Notes: generated by a model from the sequence alone, not told the origin. DNA of 64,000 nucleotides from Streptomyces tuirus (GCA_018195615.1 JAGTPG010000002.1:1426001-1490000); one strand, 5' to 3'. Numbered from the stretch's first letter, positions 37,126-45,639 are shown. Translations and numbers: made by a program.

Positions 37126-38226
37126 ATGAGCGATGGACGGCCCCGGCAAGACCCGACCGGCGGCGGCCAGGTCCGGGTGCTCAGCACGAAGGACGTCGCC
37201 GGGCTCATCGACCCGGATGAGAGCATCGCGGCGATCGAGGCCGCCCTGAGCGAACCCCAGGCCATGTCACGGCAGTCGCTGTCGCGTCGGCGTCTGTACG
37301 TCCCGGTGCCGGGCAAGGAGAACGAGTACTACTGGCACAACAACATGGTCGGCGCGTTCGTCGCCGGCAACACACTGGCGGTCCGGCTCGATGTGTCCCG
37401 AGCGCGGGTCTTCGAGCAGCGCCAGGAGTTCCCGGGCGACTTCACGGGGCTGGTCCTGCTCTACGACCTGGAGAAGTCCCAGCCCTACGCGATCGTCCAC
37501 GACCACGGGCTCTCCCCGATCCGGGTGGCCGCCACCAGCGCCCTCGCGACCCGAGAACTGGCCGCGTCCGACGCCGCGGTACTCGGGATCATCGGGACGG
37601 GTGAGCAAGCGGTGGCGCACGCGCTCGCCCACGCGGCGGTGATGCCCGGGCTCACCACGGTGCTCTACTACTCGCGATCGCCCGAGAACCGCATGCGAGC
37701 CGCCCGGCGCACACAGGAGGAGACCGGAGTGGCGGCTGAGCCGGTGTCGAGTGTCGAAGAGCTGATGGAACGCTCGCACGTCCTCGTGGCCGCGACCAAC
37801 GCGACCGAGCCGGTGTTCGACGGCCGGTCGCTGCGCCCCGGCCAGCACGTCGTCACCATCGTCTCCTCGGACGGTTTCGTTCAGCGCCGCGAGGTCGACG
37901 ACCACTGCTTCGGCAAGGCGGACGTCATCGTCGTCAACTCGAAGGAGCAGATCGTCGCCGACCAGCAACGCCACTTCAGTGGACCGTTGGCGGCCAGGAA
38001 GATCGATCAGGTGCTCGAACTGACCGATGTCCTCTCCGGCGAGGTGAAGGGGCGAACCGACGACAGCCAGATCAGCCTCTACGACAACAACGTCGGCCTG
38101 GGCGTGCAGTTCGCGGCCGTCGGAGCCCTCGCGTACCAGAAGGCTCGGGCAGCCGGCATCGGCGTCGACCTGCCCGTCGAACTGTTCGTGACGCGCAAGG
38201 CTCCGGACGAGTTCTACGCCCCGTAG
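37126..38226 (+). CDS. Ornithine cyclodeaminase / mu-crystallin family protein
   Basis: 366 residues, intact, ATG behind AGGAGG. The NAD-binding motif is LGIIGTGEQAVAHALAHAA; the upstream substrate segment includes MVGAFVAGNTLAVRLDVSR and HDHGLSPIRVAATSALATR, typical of the family (ornithine cyclodeaminase, alanine dehydrogenase, ketimine reductase). Such enzymes handle cyclic imines or ketimines, which would suit a pathway with RidA and enamidase-like partners. It closes the importer operon. Precise reaction unknown. Confidence 0.83.
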   Translation: MSDGRPRQDPTGGGQVRVLSTKDVAGLIDPDESIAAIEAALSEPQAMSRQSLSRRRLYVPVPGKENEYYWHNNMVGAFVAGNTLAVRLDVSRARVFEQRQEFPGDFTGLVLLYDLEKSQPYAIVHDHGLSPIRVAATSALATRELAASDAAVLGIIGTGEQAVAHALAHAAVMPGLTTVLYYSRSPENRMRAARRTQEETGVAAEPVSSVEELMERSHVLVAATNATEPVFDGRSLRPGQHVVTIVSSDGFVQRREVDDHCFGKADVIVVNSKEQIVADQQRHFSGPLAARKIDQVLELTDVLSGEVKGRTDDSQISLYDNNVGLGVQFAAVGALAYQKARAAGIGVDLPVELFVTRKAPDEFYAP

Positions 38227-38247
38227 GCTCGATCGTTTCGGCGTCGG

Positions 38248-38850
38248 TCACCACGCCTGCTGCCGCACAGCGGGGAAGCCCCGCGCGGCCAGGAGGAGCC
38301 CGGCGACTCTGCGGGCGGTCAGTGCGCTGGTCTTCGAGTCGTCGAGGTGAGCGGCCGCGACGGCACCGTCGTACAGCTGCACCAGGGCAGCCACCAACTC
38401 GGCGTCCGCGTCTTCCTCGGAAGGCTCGAGAAGGCGCGAGAACAGGGCCGGCAGCCATGCGCGGTCGTAGGCGATGGCCTCCTGGATGCCCTCGTGGCGG
38501 GGGTACTCGGCGGCGGCGTTGGCGAACGGGCAGCCCCGGAAGCCGGGTTCGGAGAGCAGCTCATGGAACACGTCGAAGACGGACAGGATCCGCTCCTCGG
38601 CCGGCTCCTGAGCTCGCTCCTCCACCTCTCGTGTCACGCGTTCGCGGGTGGCGTCGCTGCGTCGACGCAGGTACTCCGCCACCAGATCCTCCTTGGTGCG
38701 GAAGTGGACGTACATCGTCGACTTCGCCACCCGGCTCTCGGCGATCACCCTGTCGATACCGACCGCACGGATGCCCTCGGCGTAGAACAGCTCATCCGCT
38801 GCTGCGAGCAGGCGTTCACGCGCCTGCCCAGCACCTGCTCTCTTCTCCAC
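38248..38850 (-). CDS. TetR-family transcriptional regulator
   Basis: 200 residues from GTG 38850 (GGAGAGGAA upstream); the longer frame to 38910 would run through the operator and lacks a ribosome site. The HTH is GIDRVIAESRVAKSTMYVHF, preceded by RERLLAAADELFYAEGIRA. The C-terminal half is the usual ligand-binding helical domain with a Cys in GFRGCPFANAAAEYP. It is divergent from an AhpD-like gene; two matching palindromes lie between them, so it probably represses both itself and the peroxidase/MFS pair. Confidence 0.88.
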   Translation of the reverse strand: MEKRAGAGQARERLLAAADELFYAEGIRAVGIDRVIAESRVAKSTMYVHFRTKEDLVAEYLRRRSDATRERVTREVEERAQEPAEERILSVFDVFHELLSEPGFRGCPFANAAAEYPRHEGIQEAIAYDRAWLPALFSRLLEPSEEDADAELVAALVQLYDGAVAAAHLDDSKTSALTARRVAGLLLAARGFPAVRQQAW

Positions 38851-38880
38851 GGCGTTCCTCTCCACGTCACCAGTATCGAA

Positions 38881-38896
38881 CGAACAGGTCTGTTTG
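38881..38896. promoter_or_regulatory. TetR operator O1
   Basis: CGAACAGGTCTGTTTG, a near-perfect palindrome (half-site CGAACAG, one mismatch on the right) preceded by GAA. It lies nearest the TetR start and overlaps the -35 element TTGACA of the divergent promoter. Its partner O2 lies 50 bases away, about five helical turns. Confidence 0.75.
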
Positions 38897-38923
38897 ACAA
38901 AAGCAATCAATCGATCTTACGCT
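38894..38923 (+). promoter_or_regulatory. Promoter of the AhpD-like/MFS unit
   Basis: TTGACA (38894-38899) and TACGCT (38918-38923) are spaced 18 bases apart, a good sigma-70-type promoter for an actinomycete. O1 overlaps the -35 and O2 covers the expected start point about 38930, which fits repression by the divergent TetR protein. Confidence 0.6.
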
Positions 38924-38930
38924 CCCCGAA

Positions 38931-38946
38931 CGAACAGGTCTGTTCG
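38931..38946. promoter_or_regulatory. TetR operator O2
   Basis: CGAACAGGTCTGTTCG, a perfect palindrome of two 7-base arms around GT, again preceded by GAA. It is nearly identical to O1 and sits between the -10 and the AAGGAG ribosome site of the AhpD-like gene. Confidence 0.78.
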
Positions 38947-38961
38947 ATCTAAGGAGATTTC

Positions 38962-39516
38962 ATGTCCCGGATGCCCCTCATCGACCCGGCCACGGCCACC
39001 GGCAAGGCCGCGGAGCAGCTCACCTCGACCCAGCGCGCCCTGGGCGCCACTCCGAACTTCGCCCGGGCCATGGCCAACAGCCCCAGCGCTCTCCAGGGCT
39101 ACCTCGGACTGTCCACCGCGCTGCGCGAGGGCGTGCTCCCGGCCGGGATGCGCGAGCGCATCGCCCTCGCGATGGCCGAGCTCAACGGCTGCCACTACTG
39201 CCTGTCCGCCCACACTCAGCTGGCTCCCCGCCTGGCCAAGCTCACCACCGAGGAGATCGAGGCGGCGCGACGCGGAACCAGCTCCGATCCGAAGGCGGCC
39301 GCCGTGCTGCGCCTGGCAGTGGAGATCGCCGGGAACCGGGGCCGGGTCGGCGACGACGCACTCGCCGACGCCCGCGCCGCCGGCCTGACCGATGAGGAGA
39401 TCGTCGAGGTGATCGCCAACGTGGTCCAGAACCTCTTCACCAACTACCTCAACGAGGTCCTCGACGTCGAGGTCGACTTCCCGCTGGTCACGCCCTACGG
39501 GCACGCCGAGGTCTGA
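38962..39516 (+). CDS. AhpD-like alkylhydroperoxidase / carboxymuconolactone decarboxylase family
   Basis: 184 residues, intact, with an ideal AAGGAG site. The redox motif is ELNGCHYCLSAH (CxxC plus His), diagnostic of the peroxidase-related branch of this family. Helical throughout. These proteins reduce peroxides or quinone-like electrophiles using thiols. TetR-controlled and followed after 52 bases by an MFS exporter, so the pair looks like an inducible response to a toxic or oxidising compound. Confidence 0.87.
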   Translation: MSRMPLIDPATATGKAAEQLTSTQRALGATPNFARAMANSPSALQGYLGLSTALREGVLPAGMRERIALAMAELNGCHYCLSAHTQLAPRLAKLTTEEIEAARRGTSSDPKAAAVLRLAVEIAGNRGRVGDDALADARAAGLTDEEIVEVIANVVQNLFTNYLNEVLDVEVDFPLVTPYGHAEV

Positions 39517-39568
39517 GCACGTACGGAGCGAGGGGCGACGGAGAATCGCGGAGGGTCAGGGAGAGTTG

Positions 39569-40774
39569 ATGGCTCGTGACAGCCGGTACATGCAACTGGG
39601 CCTGATCGCCGCTATGCAGGTGCTCGGCATGGCGATGTGGTTCTCCGCTTCCGCCGTGCTGCCCGCCCTTCGTGCGGCCTGGCAGCTCAGCGACCTCCAG
39701 GCCGGCTGGCTGACTGCCTCTGTGCAGGTCGGCTTCGTCCTCGGTGCGGTCACCTCGGCGGTGCTCAACCTCCCGGACCGTTTTCCGCCGCAGCGGGTGG
39801 CAGCGGTCGCGGCGCTCGGAGCGGCCGCCGTGACCGCTGCCGTGCCGTTGTTCGCCGACGGCTTCGTCCCGGCGGTGCTGCTCCGGCTGTGCAGTGGGTT
39901 CTTTCTGGCCGGGGTCTACCCGGTGGGCATGAAACTGATGGCGTCGTGGTTCGGCGCGGCCGGCCGGGGGATGGCGCTCGGTGTGCTCGTCGGTGCCCTC
40001 ACGGTCGGTTCCGCGCTGCCGCACCTCATCAACGGTCTCGGCGACCTGCCGTGGGAAGGCGTGCTGTTCGCCGCAGCGGGCCTGGGCGTGGGCGCCGCCG
40101 CGGTGTCGGTCACGTCGATCCGCCCGGGGCCCCACTTGTCGGGGGGCGGCGCCCGGCCCCGGCCGCGATACGTGCTGGAGATGTTCCGCGAGCGCGGCCC
40201 CAGGCTGGCGAACCTCGGCTACTTCGGCCACATGTGGGAGCTGTACGCGCTGTGGACATGGCTGCCGTCGTTCGTCAGAACCGGAACGGGCGGAGGCGAC
40301 ACGACGGTGGGTCTGGTCGCGTTCACGACGATCGGAGTGGCGGGGCTGGGCGGCTGCCTGCTCGGCGGCTGGGCGGCCGACCGGTTCGGCAGGGCACCGG
40401 CTGCCGGTACGGCCCTCGTCGTCAGCGGCGCCTGCTGCCTGGCATCGCCGCTGGTCCACACCGCGGCATGGCCGCTGCTGATGGTGGTGCTCGTGATCTG
40501 GGGGGCCGCCGTGATCGCGGACTCGGGCGTGTTCTCCACGGCGTTGAGCGAGGTCGCCGACTCCCGCTACGTCGGAACCGCTCTGACGGCGCAGACCGCG
40601 ATCGGCTTCCTCCTCACGGTGGTGACGATCAACCTCGTTCCCCTGACGGCCGACGCCGTCGGCTGGCGGTACGCCTTCCTCGTGCTCGCACCCGGCCCGC
40701 TGCTGGGGGCGCTGGCCATGCGCGCGCTGGGCAGGTCGACACACCTCGGTGCCGGGCAGCGGAAGCGGGCCTGA
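39569..40774 (+). CDS. MFS transporter
   Basis: 401 residues, ATG 39569 behind AGGGAGAG. Twelve hydrophobic segments can be traced, starting LGLIAAMQVLGMAMWFSAS; loop 2-3 and the second-half equivalent GGWAADRFGRAPA are typical MFS sequence A motifs. Similar to CynX/NimT-like and nitrate-type carriers. It is probably transcribed with the AhpD-like gene under the TetR regulator; exporter or importer direction cannot be told. Confidence 0.85.
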   Translation: MARDSRYMQLGLIAAMQVLGMAMWFSASAVLPALRAAWQLSDLQAGWLTASVQVGFVLGAVTSAVLNLPDRFPPQRVAAVAALGAAAVTAAVPLFADGFVPAVLLRLCSGFFLAGVYPVGMKLMASWFGAAGRGMALGVLVGALTVGSALPHLINGLGDLPWEGVLFAAAGLGVGAAAVSVTSIRPGPHLSGGGARPRPRYVLEMFRERGPRLANLGYFGHMWELYALWTWLPSFVRTGTGGGDTTVGLVAFTTIGVAGLGGCLLGGWAADRFGRAPAAGTALVVSGACCLASPLVHTAAWPLLMVVLVIWGAAVIADSGVFSTALSEVADSRYVGTALTAQTAIGFLLTVVTINLVPLTADAVGWRYAFLVLAPGPLLGALAMRALGRSTHLGAGQRKRA

Positions 40775-40860
40775 GACCTGCGGTGAGTTCACCCGTGAAC
40801 GCCACCGCCACGAACGGAAACGCGCCAGACCGTCCTGACACGGCCTCGGTACTGTTGTGA

Positions 40861-40995
40861 TCGCCTAATCAACTGTCGCCAATTCCCCGGGGAGTCCAGC
40901 CAGCTGGTGACCGACCGTGGTCGCCAGCGGGTTGTCGCGCCACCGGGAGGTGGCCCTGTCCTGGTAGCCGAGCGAGTCCGATACGACGGCGCGGG
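40861..40995 (-). pseudogene. 3'-end remnant of a recombinase of the same family as 41709-43247
   Basis: The minus strand encodes VVSDSLGYQDRATSRWRDN and ends PLATTVGHQLAGLPGELAT, matching the 3' end of the zinc-finger recombinase gene (VVADALGYHNKTTSRL...). Bases 40861-40930 align without gaps to 41701-41770, with 52 of 70 identical by my count. No more of the gene is present upstream, where the methyltransferase begins. It marks an older copy of the element or a deletion scar. Confidence 0.6.
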
Positions 40996-41025
40996 ATTCG
41001 GCACGAGGCCGGGGAACAGCTGAGG

Positions 41026-41678
41026 ATGGGGGGTGTTAACTTCCTTCCTGTGGCGGAGCACCAGGACGAGACCAGGGCGGCCTACGACGGGGTCGTCGAG
41101 TTATATGCGTCGATGTTCGCTAATCGACTGGAGGCGCAGCCGTTTGCGCGGAACATGATCGGCACCTTCGCCGAGCTGGTGCGTGGAACGGGGAATTCGC
41201 GGGTGGCCGACGTCGGCTGCGGGCCCGGACATCTGACGGCCATGCTGCACGACCTGGGGCTGGATGCCTTCGGGCTCGACCTCTCCCGGCCATGGTCGAT
41301 CACGCCCGGCGGTCCCATCCGGCGCTGAAGTTCGACGAGGCCCGGATGGAGGCGCTCCCAGTTGAGGACTGCGCGCTCGGCGGTGTGCTGGCCCACTACT
41401 CGATGCTCCACACCCCTCCTGGGGAACTACCCGCGCTGCTCGCCGAGCAGGCGCGTGTCCTGGCGCCAGGGGGCCTTCTCCTGGTCTCGTTCTTCGGGAC
41501 CGACGCGCCCGAGCCGGTCCGCTTCGACCACAAGGTGACACCTGCCTATAGCTGGCCGGCGGACCGCTTCGCCGAATTGCTGGCCGGGGCCGGGCTCGCC
41601 ACATTCGCGCGGCTGCTCCACGACCCGGCCTCCGAGCGGGGCTTCCTGGACGCCCACTTGCTGGCCCGTCTCCGCTAG
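41026..41678 (+). CDS. SAM-dependent methyltransferase (one frameshift)
   Basis: About 217 residues. The SAM motif I is VADVGCGPGHLTAMLHDLG, followed by AFGLDLS; the frame then changes near 41290, where CTCCCCGG is written with one C too few, and resumes as MVDHARRSHPALKFDEARM to the stop. Codon 26 is TTA (41101-41103), a leucine codon rare in Streptomyces and read by the bldA tRNA, suggesting developmental control. It lies between two copies of a recombinase 3' end, so it may be cargo acquired with the element. Substrate unknown. Start codon is uncertain. Confidence 0.7.
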
Positions 41679-41708
41679 AGCATGGCCCTCTGCTGTGGGC
41701 TCTCGTAT

Positions 41709-43247
41709 TCAACTGTCGCTGGCTCCCCGAGGAGGCCGGCTTGTTGGTGACCTTGTGTGATCGCCAGCGGCGTATCGGCTCCATGTCCCGCCGGTCTCTC
41801 TGATGAGGCGGCTGGTGGTCTTGTTGTGGTAGCCGAGAGCGTCGGCAACGACGGGAGCGGGCAGTTCGAGTAGCTGCTGGCGGATGGCGGCGCCACGTGC
41901 TGCGGCGGCCGGGATCCCGGCCTCGTTCAGGAGCGCGGACAGGTGGTCGGGACGGGCTGGCTGTCCTGCCCGGCGGCCCGGGAAGAGCCATCGGGAGGCG
42001 GGTTGGTGGCGGTGTTCATGTTGTCGCGGTTCGCTATGTGCTCCAGCAGCAGAGCGGCGAGCGGTGCGGGAACGGGTGAGGCGGGTTCACCGAGCCGTAG
42101 CAGCACGGTGTCGCCGTCGTGGACCACGTCGTCGACGCTGAGCCGGACGATGCGGCTCACGGGCTGCGCGTAGAGGAGCACGATGACCCCCGCGACACGC
42201 AGACGTATCGGAATCTCCGTGTCGGTCAGCAGTCGGCCGAGGGCGTCGAGGCGTTCGTCTTCGCTCAGTGCGGCCCGCCGGGAGACCTTCATCGCGGGGA
42301 TGGACAGGGAGCGTGGGCAGTTACGGGTCTGCATGGCCCAGCTGAGAAAGGCCCTCAGACAGGTGCGGCCGTGTTCGCTGCTCTCGGCCCACCAGGCGTC
42401 GATGTCGATCTGGCCGCAGGACGCGAGGGTGTTGTTGCGCTGGCCGAGCCATTGCAGGAAGGCGGTCGCGTACTTGATCTGTTCGGCGGCGAACCTCCGG
42501 ACGCTGGGTGTGATGTGGCTTCGCTCGGCGCGGGCCCGCAGCCGCGGGAGGACGCGCCAGGTCGCGAAGAGCCTGATCGTTTGACGTGCTCGGGGTCGGT
42601 GATGCCGGCCAGATGCTCGGAAGCCAGCGTTGGAAGGAGCAGAGGTACTTGTCGACCGTAGGCAGGACTCCGCTGGTCATCAGGAGTTCTTCCAGGTGAG
42701 CAGAGGCCCGCCAGGGCTGGAGCTCGTGGAAGGCGTCGTGGGTCAGCGGGATCTGGCCGAGGCCGAGCTGTTGCAGCAATCGGGAGGCGTTCGTCGGCTG
42801 ACTGCGGCGCATGGCCAGCCAGGCCAGTCCGCTGCCGGGCTTGTCCATCGCCACCAGCAGGTTGAACAGCGGGACCAGCGCGGGACGGATGCGGCCGGTG
42901 CCGTCGTCCAGGAGCGCGGTGAGGCGGTCGCTGAGCGTGCAGCGCTCACACAGCCGCCCGCCCAGGAGCTTGCCTTCGAAGCCGCAGCGTGAGCAGTCGA
43001 CGGTTCGGGAGAAGCCGGCGCAGGTGGTGCAGATCGGGACTCCGTCACCGGGACGGAGCCCAGGCAGGGCCCGGTCCTGGCCGCATCCCGGACAGGTGCC
43101 CCGCGTACGGACGGCGCGGTCCGAGCAGGTCCGGCAGACGTATCCGTCCGGCCAGGTGCCGGCCTTGTGCCTGCGGCGGCCACAGCGGCAGCACTCGGCC
43201 ATGTACCAGCGTTCGTACTGCTCGTCGGTGGCGTAGGTGCGGGTCAT
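41709..43247 (-). CDS. Zinc-finger site-specific recombinase-like protein, third gene of trio (three frameshifts)
   Basis: ATG 43247 overlaps the HTH gene as ATGA. The N-terminus has several Cys pairs (CCRCG, CRTCS, CPGCG, CTTC, CSRCG, CERC), two or three zinc ribbons. The middle and C-terminus resemble a tyrosine recombinase with weakened active site: LLYAQPVSRIVRLSVDDV (Arg), GYHNKTTSR (His) and TWSRYAAG (Tyr). Frames change near 42616, 42580 and 41970; the first two are repaired by one G in CGG. About 510 residues. Size and order recall TnpB of Tn554-type elements, but direct homology is not shown. Confidence 0.6.
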
Positions 43248-43579
43248 GCGTCGGGCAGGATGCGGGCGGCGCGAGGTCGCAGCTTCGCGACGTTCGCGGG
43301 CGGGGCGGGAAGGTCTCCGGTGGCGGTCTTGCGGGCTCCGGCGTTCTCGGCGGTGGTGGCCACCAGGTCGGCCGGGGTGCAGGCCAGGATGTCGCAGAGC
43401 GCGGCCATGACCTGCAACGATAGGCGTTCCGGGGTGCCGGAGACCAAGCGGTGGACCTGGGAGGCGGACAGGTCGATGCCGCGTTCGCGCAGCAGCGGCA
43501 CCAGTTCGGTGGCCGTAAAGATCTGGTGCTGGGCCATGACCTCGCGCAGCCGCCACGTGTATCCGACCTTGCGTTTCAT
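43244..43579 (-). CDS. Helix-turn-helix (Cro/XRE) protein, second gene of trio
   Basis: 111 residues, intact. The HTH is ELVPLLRERGIDLSASQVHRL followed by VSGTPERLSLQVMAALCDIL, an XRE-type fold. It overlaps both the integrase stop and the downstream recombinase start by ATGA, so the three genes are translated as one unit. It probably controls the element's promoter or acts as a recombination directionality factor; neither is proven. Confidence 0.82.
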   Translation of the reverse strand: MKRKVGYTWRLREVMAQHQIFTATELVPLLRERGIDLSASQVHRLVSGTPERLSLQVMAALCDILACTPADLVATTAENAGARKTATGDLPAPPANVAKLRPRAARILPDA

Positions 43580-44700
43580 GCGTGTCTCCCGGTCTGGGTC
43601 TCAAGGGCTGCGGCGATGGTGGAGTCCAGGTGCCGCCGCAGGGTGCGGGTGCGGAAGTCCGAGGAGACGCAGGTGTAGAGCGAGGTGGTGCTGGCGTGCT
43701 CGTGGCCGACTTGCTCCTGGACGAAGCGAGGGTCCCAGCCGTCCTCGATGAGGTGGGTGACGTAGGACCTGCGGAAGGAGTGGAAGTCCAGTCCCTCGTC
43801 GAGGCCCAGGGCCTTGCGGTAGGCGATGAAGCGGGTGTTGAGCCGCTGGCAGCCGATCCGCAGGCCCCGTTCGGAAGGCCAGGCCGCCGGGTTGTTGTCG
43901 GTGCCGAACAGCGGGCGGACCTCGGTGAACCACTCGTCCAGGACGTCTGGAGTCCAGCCGAACACGGTCAGCACTCCGCGACGCTTGGGCGGCGAGCCCT
44001 TCTTGGCCTTGCCGAACCGGACCTGGCACCGGCCGAACTCGCCAAACTCGCCGCCGTGCGGGTTGCGGCCGAAGTCGGCGGCGTCCAGCATCCGCGTCTC
44101 GTTGCGCCGCAGCCCGTAGGCGTACGCGGTCTTGAACAAGGTTGCGTCGCGGAACGCGGGCAGCCAGCCCTTGCGGCCGAAGGCCCGGATCCGGGCGACC
44201 TCGTCGTCGCAGTGCGCGAAGAACGCGTGCAGTTCAGTCTTGGTGAACGCGCGCTTCCTCGGGTCCGACTCGTTGTCCTGGACGTGCACCGCGGTGTTCC
44301 ACTCGTGCACCACCTGGACCGGGTGGGTGCCGAACCGTTCCTCGCAGGTCGCGGTCCACTCGTAGAGCGGGTCGGTGACGAAGTGACAGAACGCCCGCAC
44401 GGCCTCGGAGTACGAGCGGATGGTCGAGCGCTTCAGGTCACGCAGTGAGCGCAGGTCACCGAGCCATTCGTCGACCATCGACGGCGTCCAGTGCCACGGG
44501 TAGGTGTTCACGTACGCGGCGAACGCTTTCACCGTGTTCTCCCGGCCCTCCACCGTCGTCCGGGCCAGGTTCCGTGCCAGCTGCTGGTTCGCGAACCCGG
44601 TCAGCATCGCCGTGAAGACCTGTTCCTCCGGACGCAGCAGCGCGACCCCGTCGACCAGAAGCAGCCTCGCCGCCCCCGGTATCGACCCGTTGAACCCCAC
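43576..44700 (-). CDS. Tyrosine site-specific recombinase (integrase), first gene of trio
   Basis: GTG 44700 has GGAGG upstream; the longer ATG start at 44727 lies inside a palindrome and lacks a ribosome site. 374 residues. The N-terminal SAM-like core-binding domain spans roughly residues 25-110; the catalytic domain shows Arg in AYGLRRNETRML, HxxR in FHSFRRSYVTHL, His in VQEQVGHEHASTTS and Tyr in SLYTCV. All active-site residues are present and the frame is intact, so this protein may be active. It leads the recombinase/HTH/zinc-finger trio. Confidence 0.85.
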   Translation of the reverse strand: MGFNGSIPGAARLLLVDGVALLRPEEQVFTAMLTGFANQQLARNLARTTVEGRENTVKAFAAYVNTYPWHWTPSMVDEWLGDLRSLRDLKRSTIRSYSEAVRAFCHFVTDPLYEWTATCEERFGTHPVQVVHEWNTAVHVQDNESDPRKRAFTKTELHAFFAHCDDEVARIRAFGRKGWLPAFRDATLFKTAYAYGLRRNETRMLDAADFGRNPHGGEFGEFGRCQVRFGKAKKGSPPKRRGVLTVFGWTPDVLDEWFTEVRPLFGTDNNPAAWPSERGLRIGCQRLNTRFIAYRKALGLDEGLDFHSFRRSYVTHLIEDGWDPRFVQEQVGHEHASTTSLYTCVSSDFRTRTLRRHLDSTIAAALETQTGRHA

Positions 44701-44721
44701 TGGTCCACCACCCTCCGTCAC

Positions 44722-44920
44722 TCGCATCAGATGCGAGAAAACCGCATCCTATGCGAGTCGCCAGAAGGGCCGCAGGTCAGCCCCCTGGATCGGCGCTGTC
44801 CACGCCTCGCCAGCCGCTGTCGTGAGCGTCAGCGCAGTAGCTCAATTCCCCGGTCAAGCCAGGTGATTGATGCCCTGGACGGCGACGATGCGCATACCGT
44901 CGCGAGTTCGCATCAGATGC
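44722..44920. repeat. Pair of 13-base direct repeats upstream of integrase
   Basis: TCGCATCAGATGC occurs at 44722-44734 and again at 44908-44920 in the same orientation. The first copy lies in a larger palindrome, CTCGCAT-CAG-ATGCGAG (44721-44737). They flank the integrase 5' side and could be operators for the HTH protein or recombinase binding sites. The stretch between carries CTCAATTCCCCGG (about 44841-44853), also seen near the 3' ends at 40861. Confidence 0.45.
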
Positions 44921-44965
44921 AATTGGCGGCGCTTGGAACAACGGAGGAGCGGTTAGCGCTAAGCG

Positions 44966-45510
44966 GTGATCTTGCCCGCATGGCACAGGCGGGCGTACGA
45001 CCTGCTGCGGATGTTCGGCCGCGGAGGGCGCCCCACCCCGCTGGGGCAGGCGTTCGCCGAGTACGGGCGCATCGGCAAGACCCTCCACCTGCTGCGCGTG
45101 GTCGCCCCGGTCGACGACACCTACCGCAGGCAGATGAACCGGCAGCTCACCGTGCAGGAGTCGCGCCACAAGCTCGCCCGCGACATCTGCCACGGCAAGC
45201 GCGGGCAGATCATGCAGGCGTACCGCGAGGGCCAGGAGGACCGGCTCGACGCACTCGGCCTGGTGCTGAACGCCGCCGTGCTGTGGACGACCTGCTACCT
45301 CGGCGCCGCCATCGAAACTCTGGGGGCCCTGCCGCCGACCAGCGTGAGCACGACGTCCTGGACGAGGACGTCGCCCGACTCTCCCCGCTCAAGCATGCCA
45401 ACCTCAACTGCCTGAGCCGCTACGGCTTCCGCACCACTGCCCCTTCGGGCGGTGGCCTGCGCCCGCTGCGCGACCCGGCGGCCGAGCCCGAGGAAGACGA
45501 CAGGGACTGA
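44966..45510 (+). pseudogene. Tn3-family transposase, C-terminal remnant
   Basis: Only about 180 of the usual ~1000 residues remain: RRAYDLLRMFGRGGRPTPL, RQMNRQLTVQESRHKLARD and LDALGLVLNAAVLWTTCYL, then, after a lost G near 45330, DEDVARLSPLKHANLNCLS. These are the conserved C-terminal blocks of actinobacterial Tn3 transposases. The catalytic DDE core is mostly missing. The 5' junction is abrupt, beside TTAGCGCTAA (44953-44962). A dead element fragment. Confidence 0.8.
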
Positions 45511-45515
45511 CCAGG

Positions 45516-45546
45516 CCGGGCTCCGGGATGCTCTCCCGGGGCCCGG
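45516..45546. terminator. Hairpin after Tn3 remnant
   Basis: Arms 45516-45528 and 45534-45546 pair over 13 positions with one G-T wobble around a 5-base loop. GC-rich, placed right after the transposase stop. Likely an intrinsic terminator. Confidence 0.55.
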
Positions 45547-45639
45547 AGGTGAGGGGTCATCCCCGTCTCGACATCGGGACCGGTCCCGGCACACGCCGCT
45601 ACCTTGGCGAAATGTGACGGGCCTAGAAGTTGGGACAAA

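Noticed and set aside
41709..44727. RIT (recombinase-in-trio) element
   Set aside because: RIT elements carry three full tyrosine recombinases; here the middle gene is a small HTH protein and the third has zinc ribbons and a degenerate active site.
44777..45193. 138-codon minus-strand frame over the Tn3 remnant
   Set aside because: Opposite strand to convincing Tn3 transposase blocks and without its own family signal.
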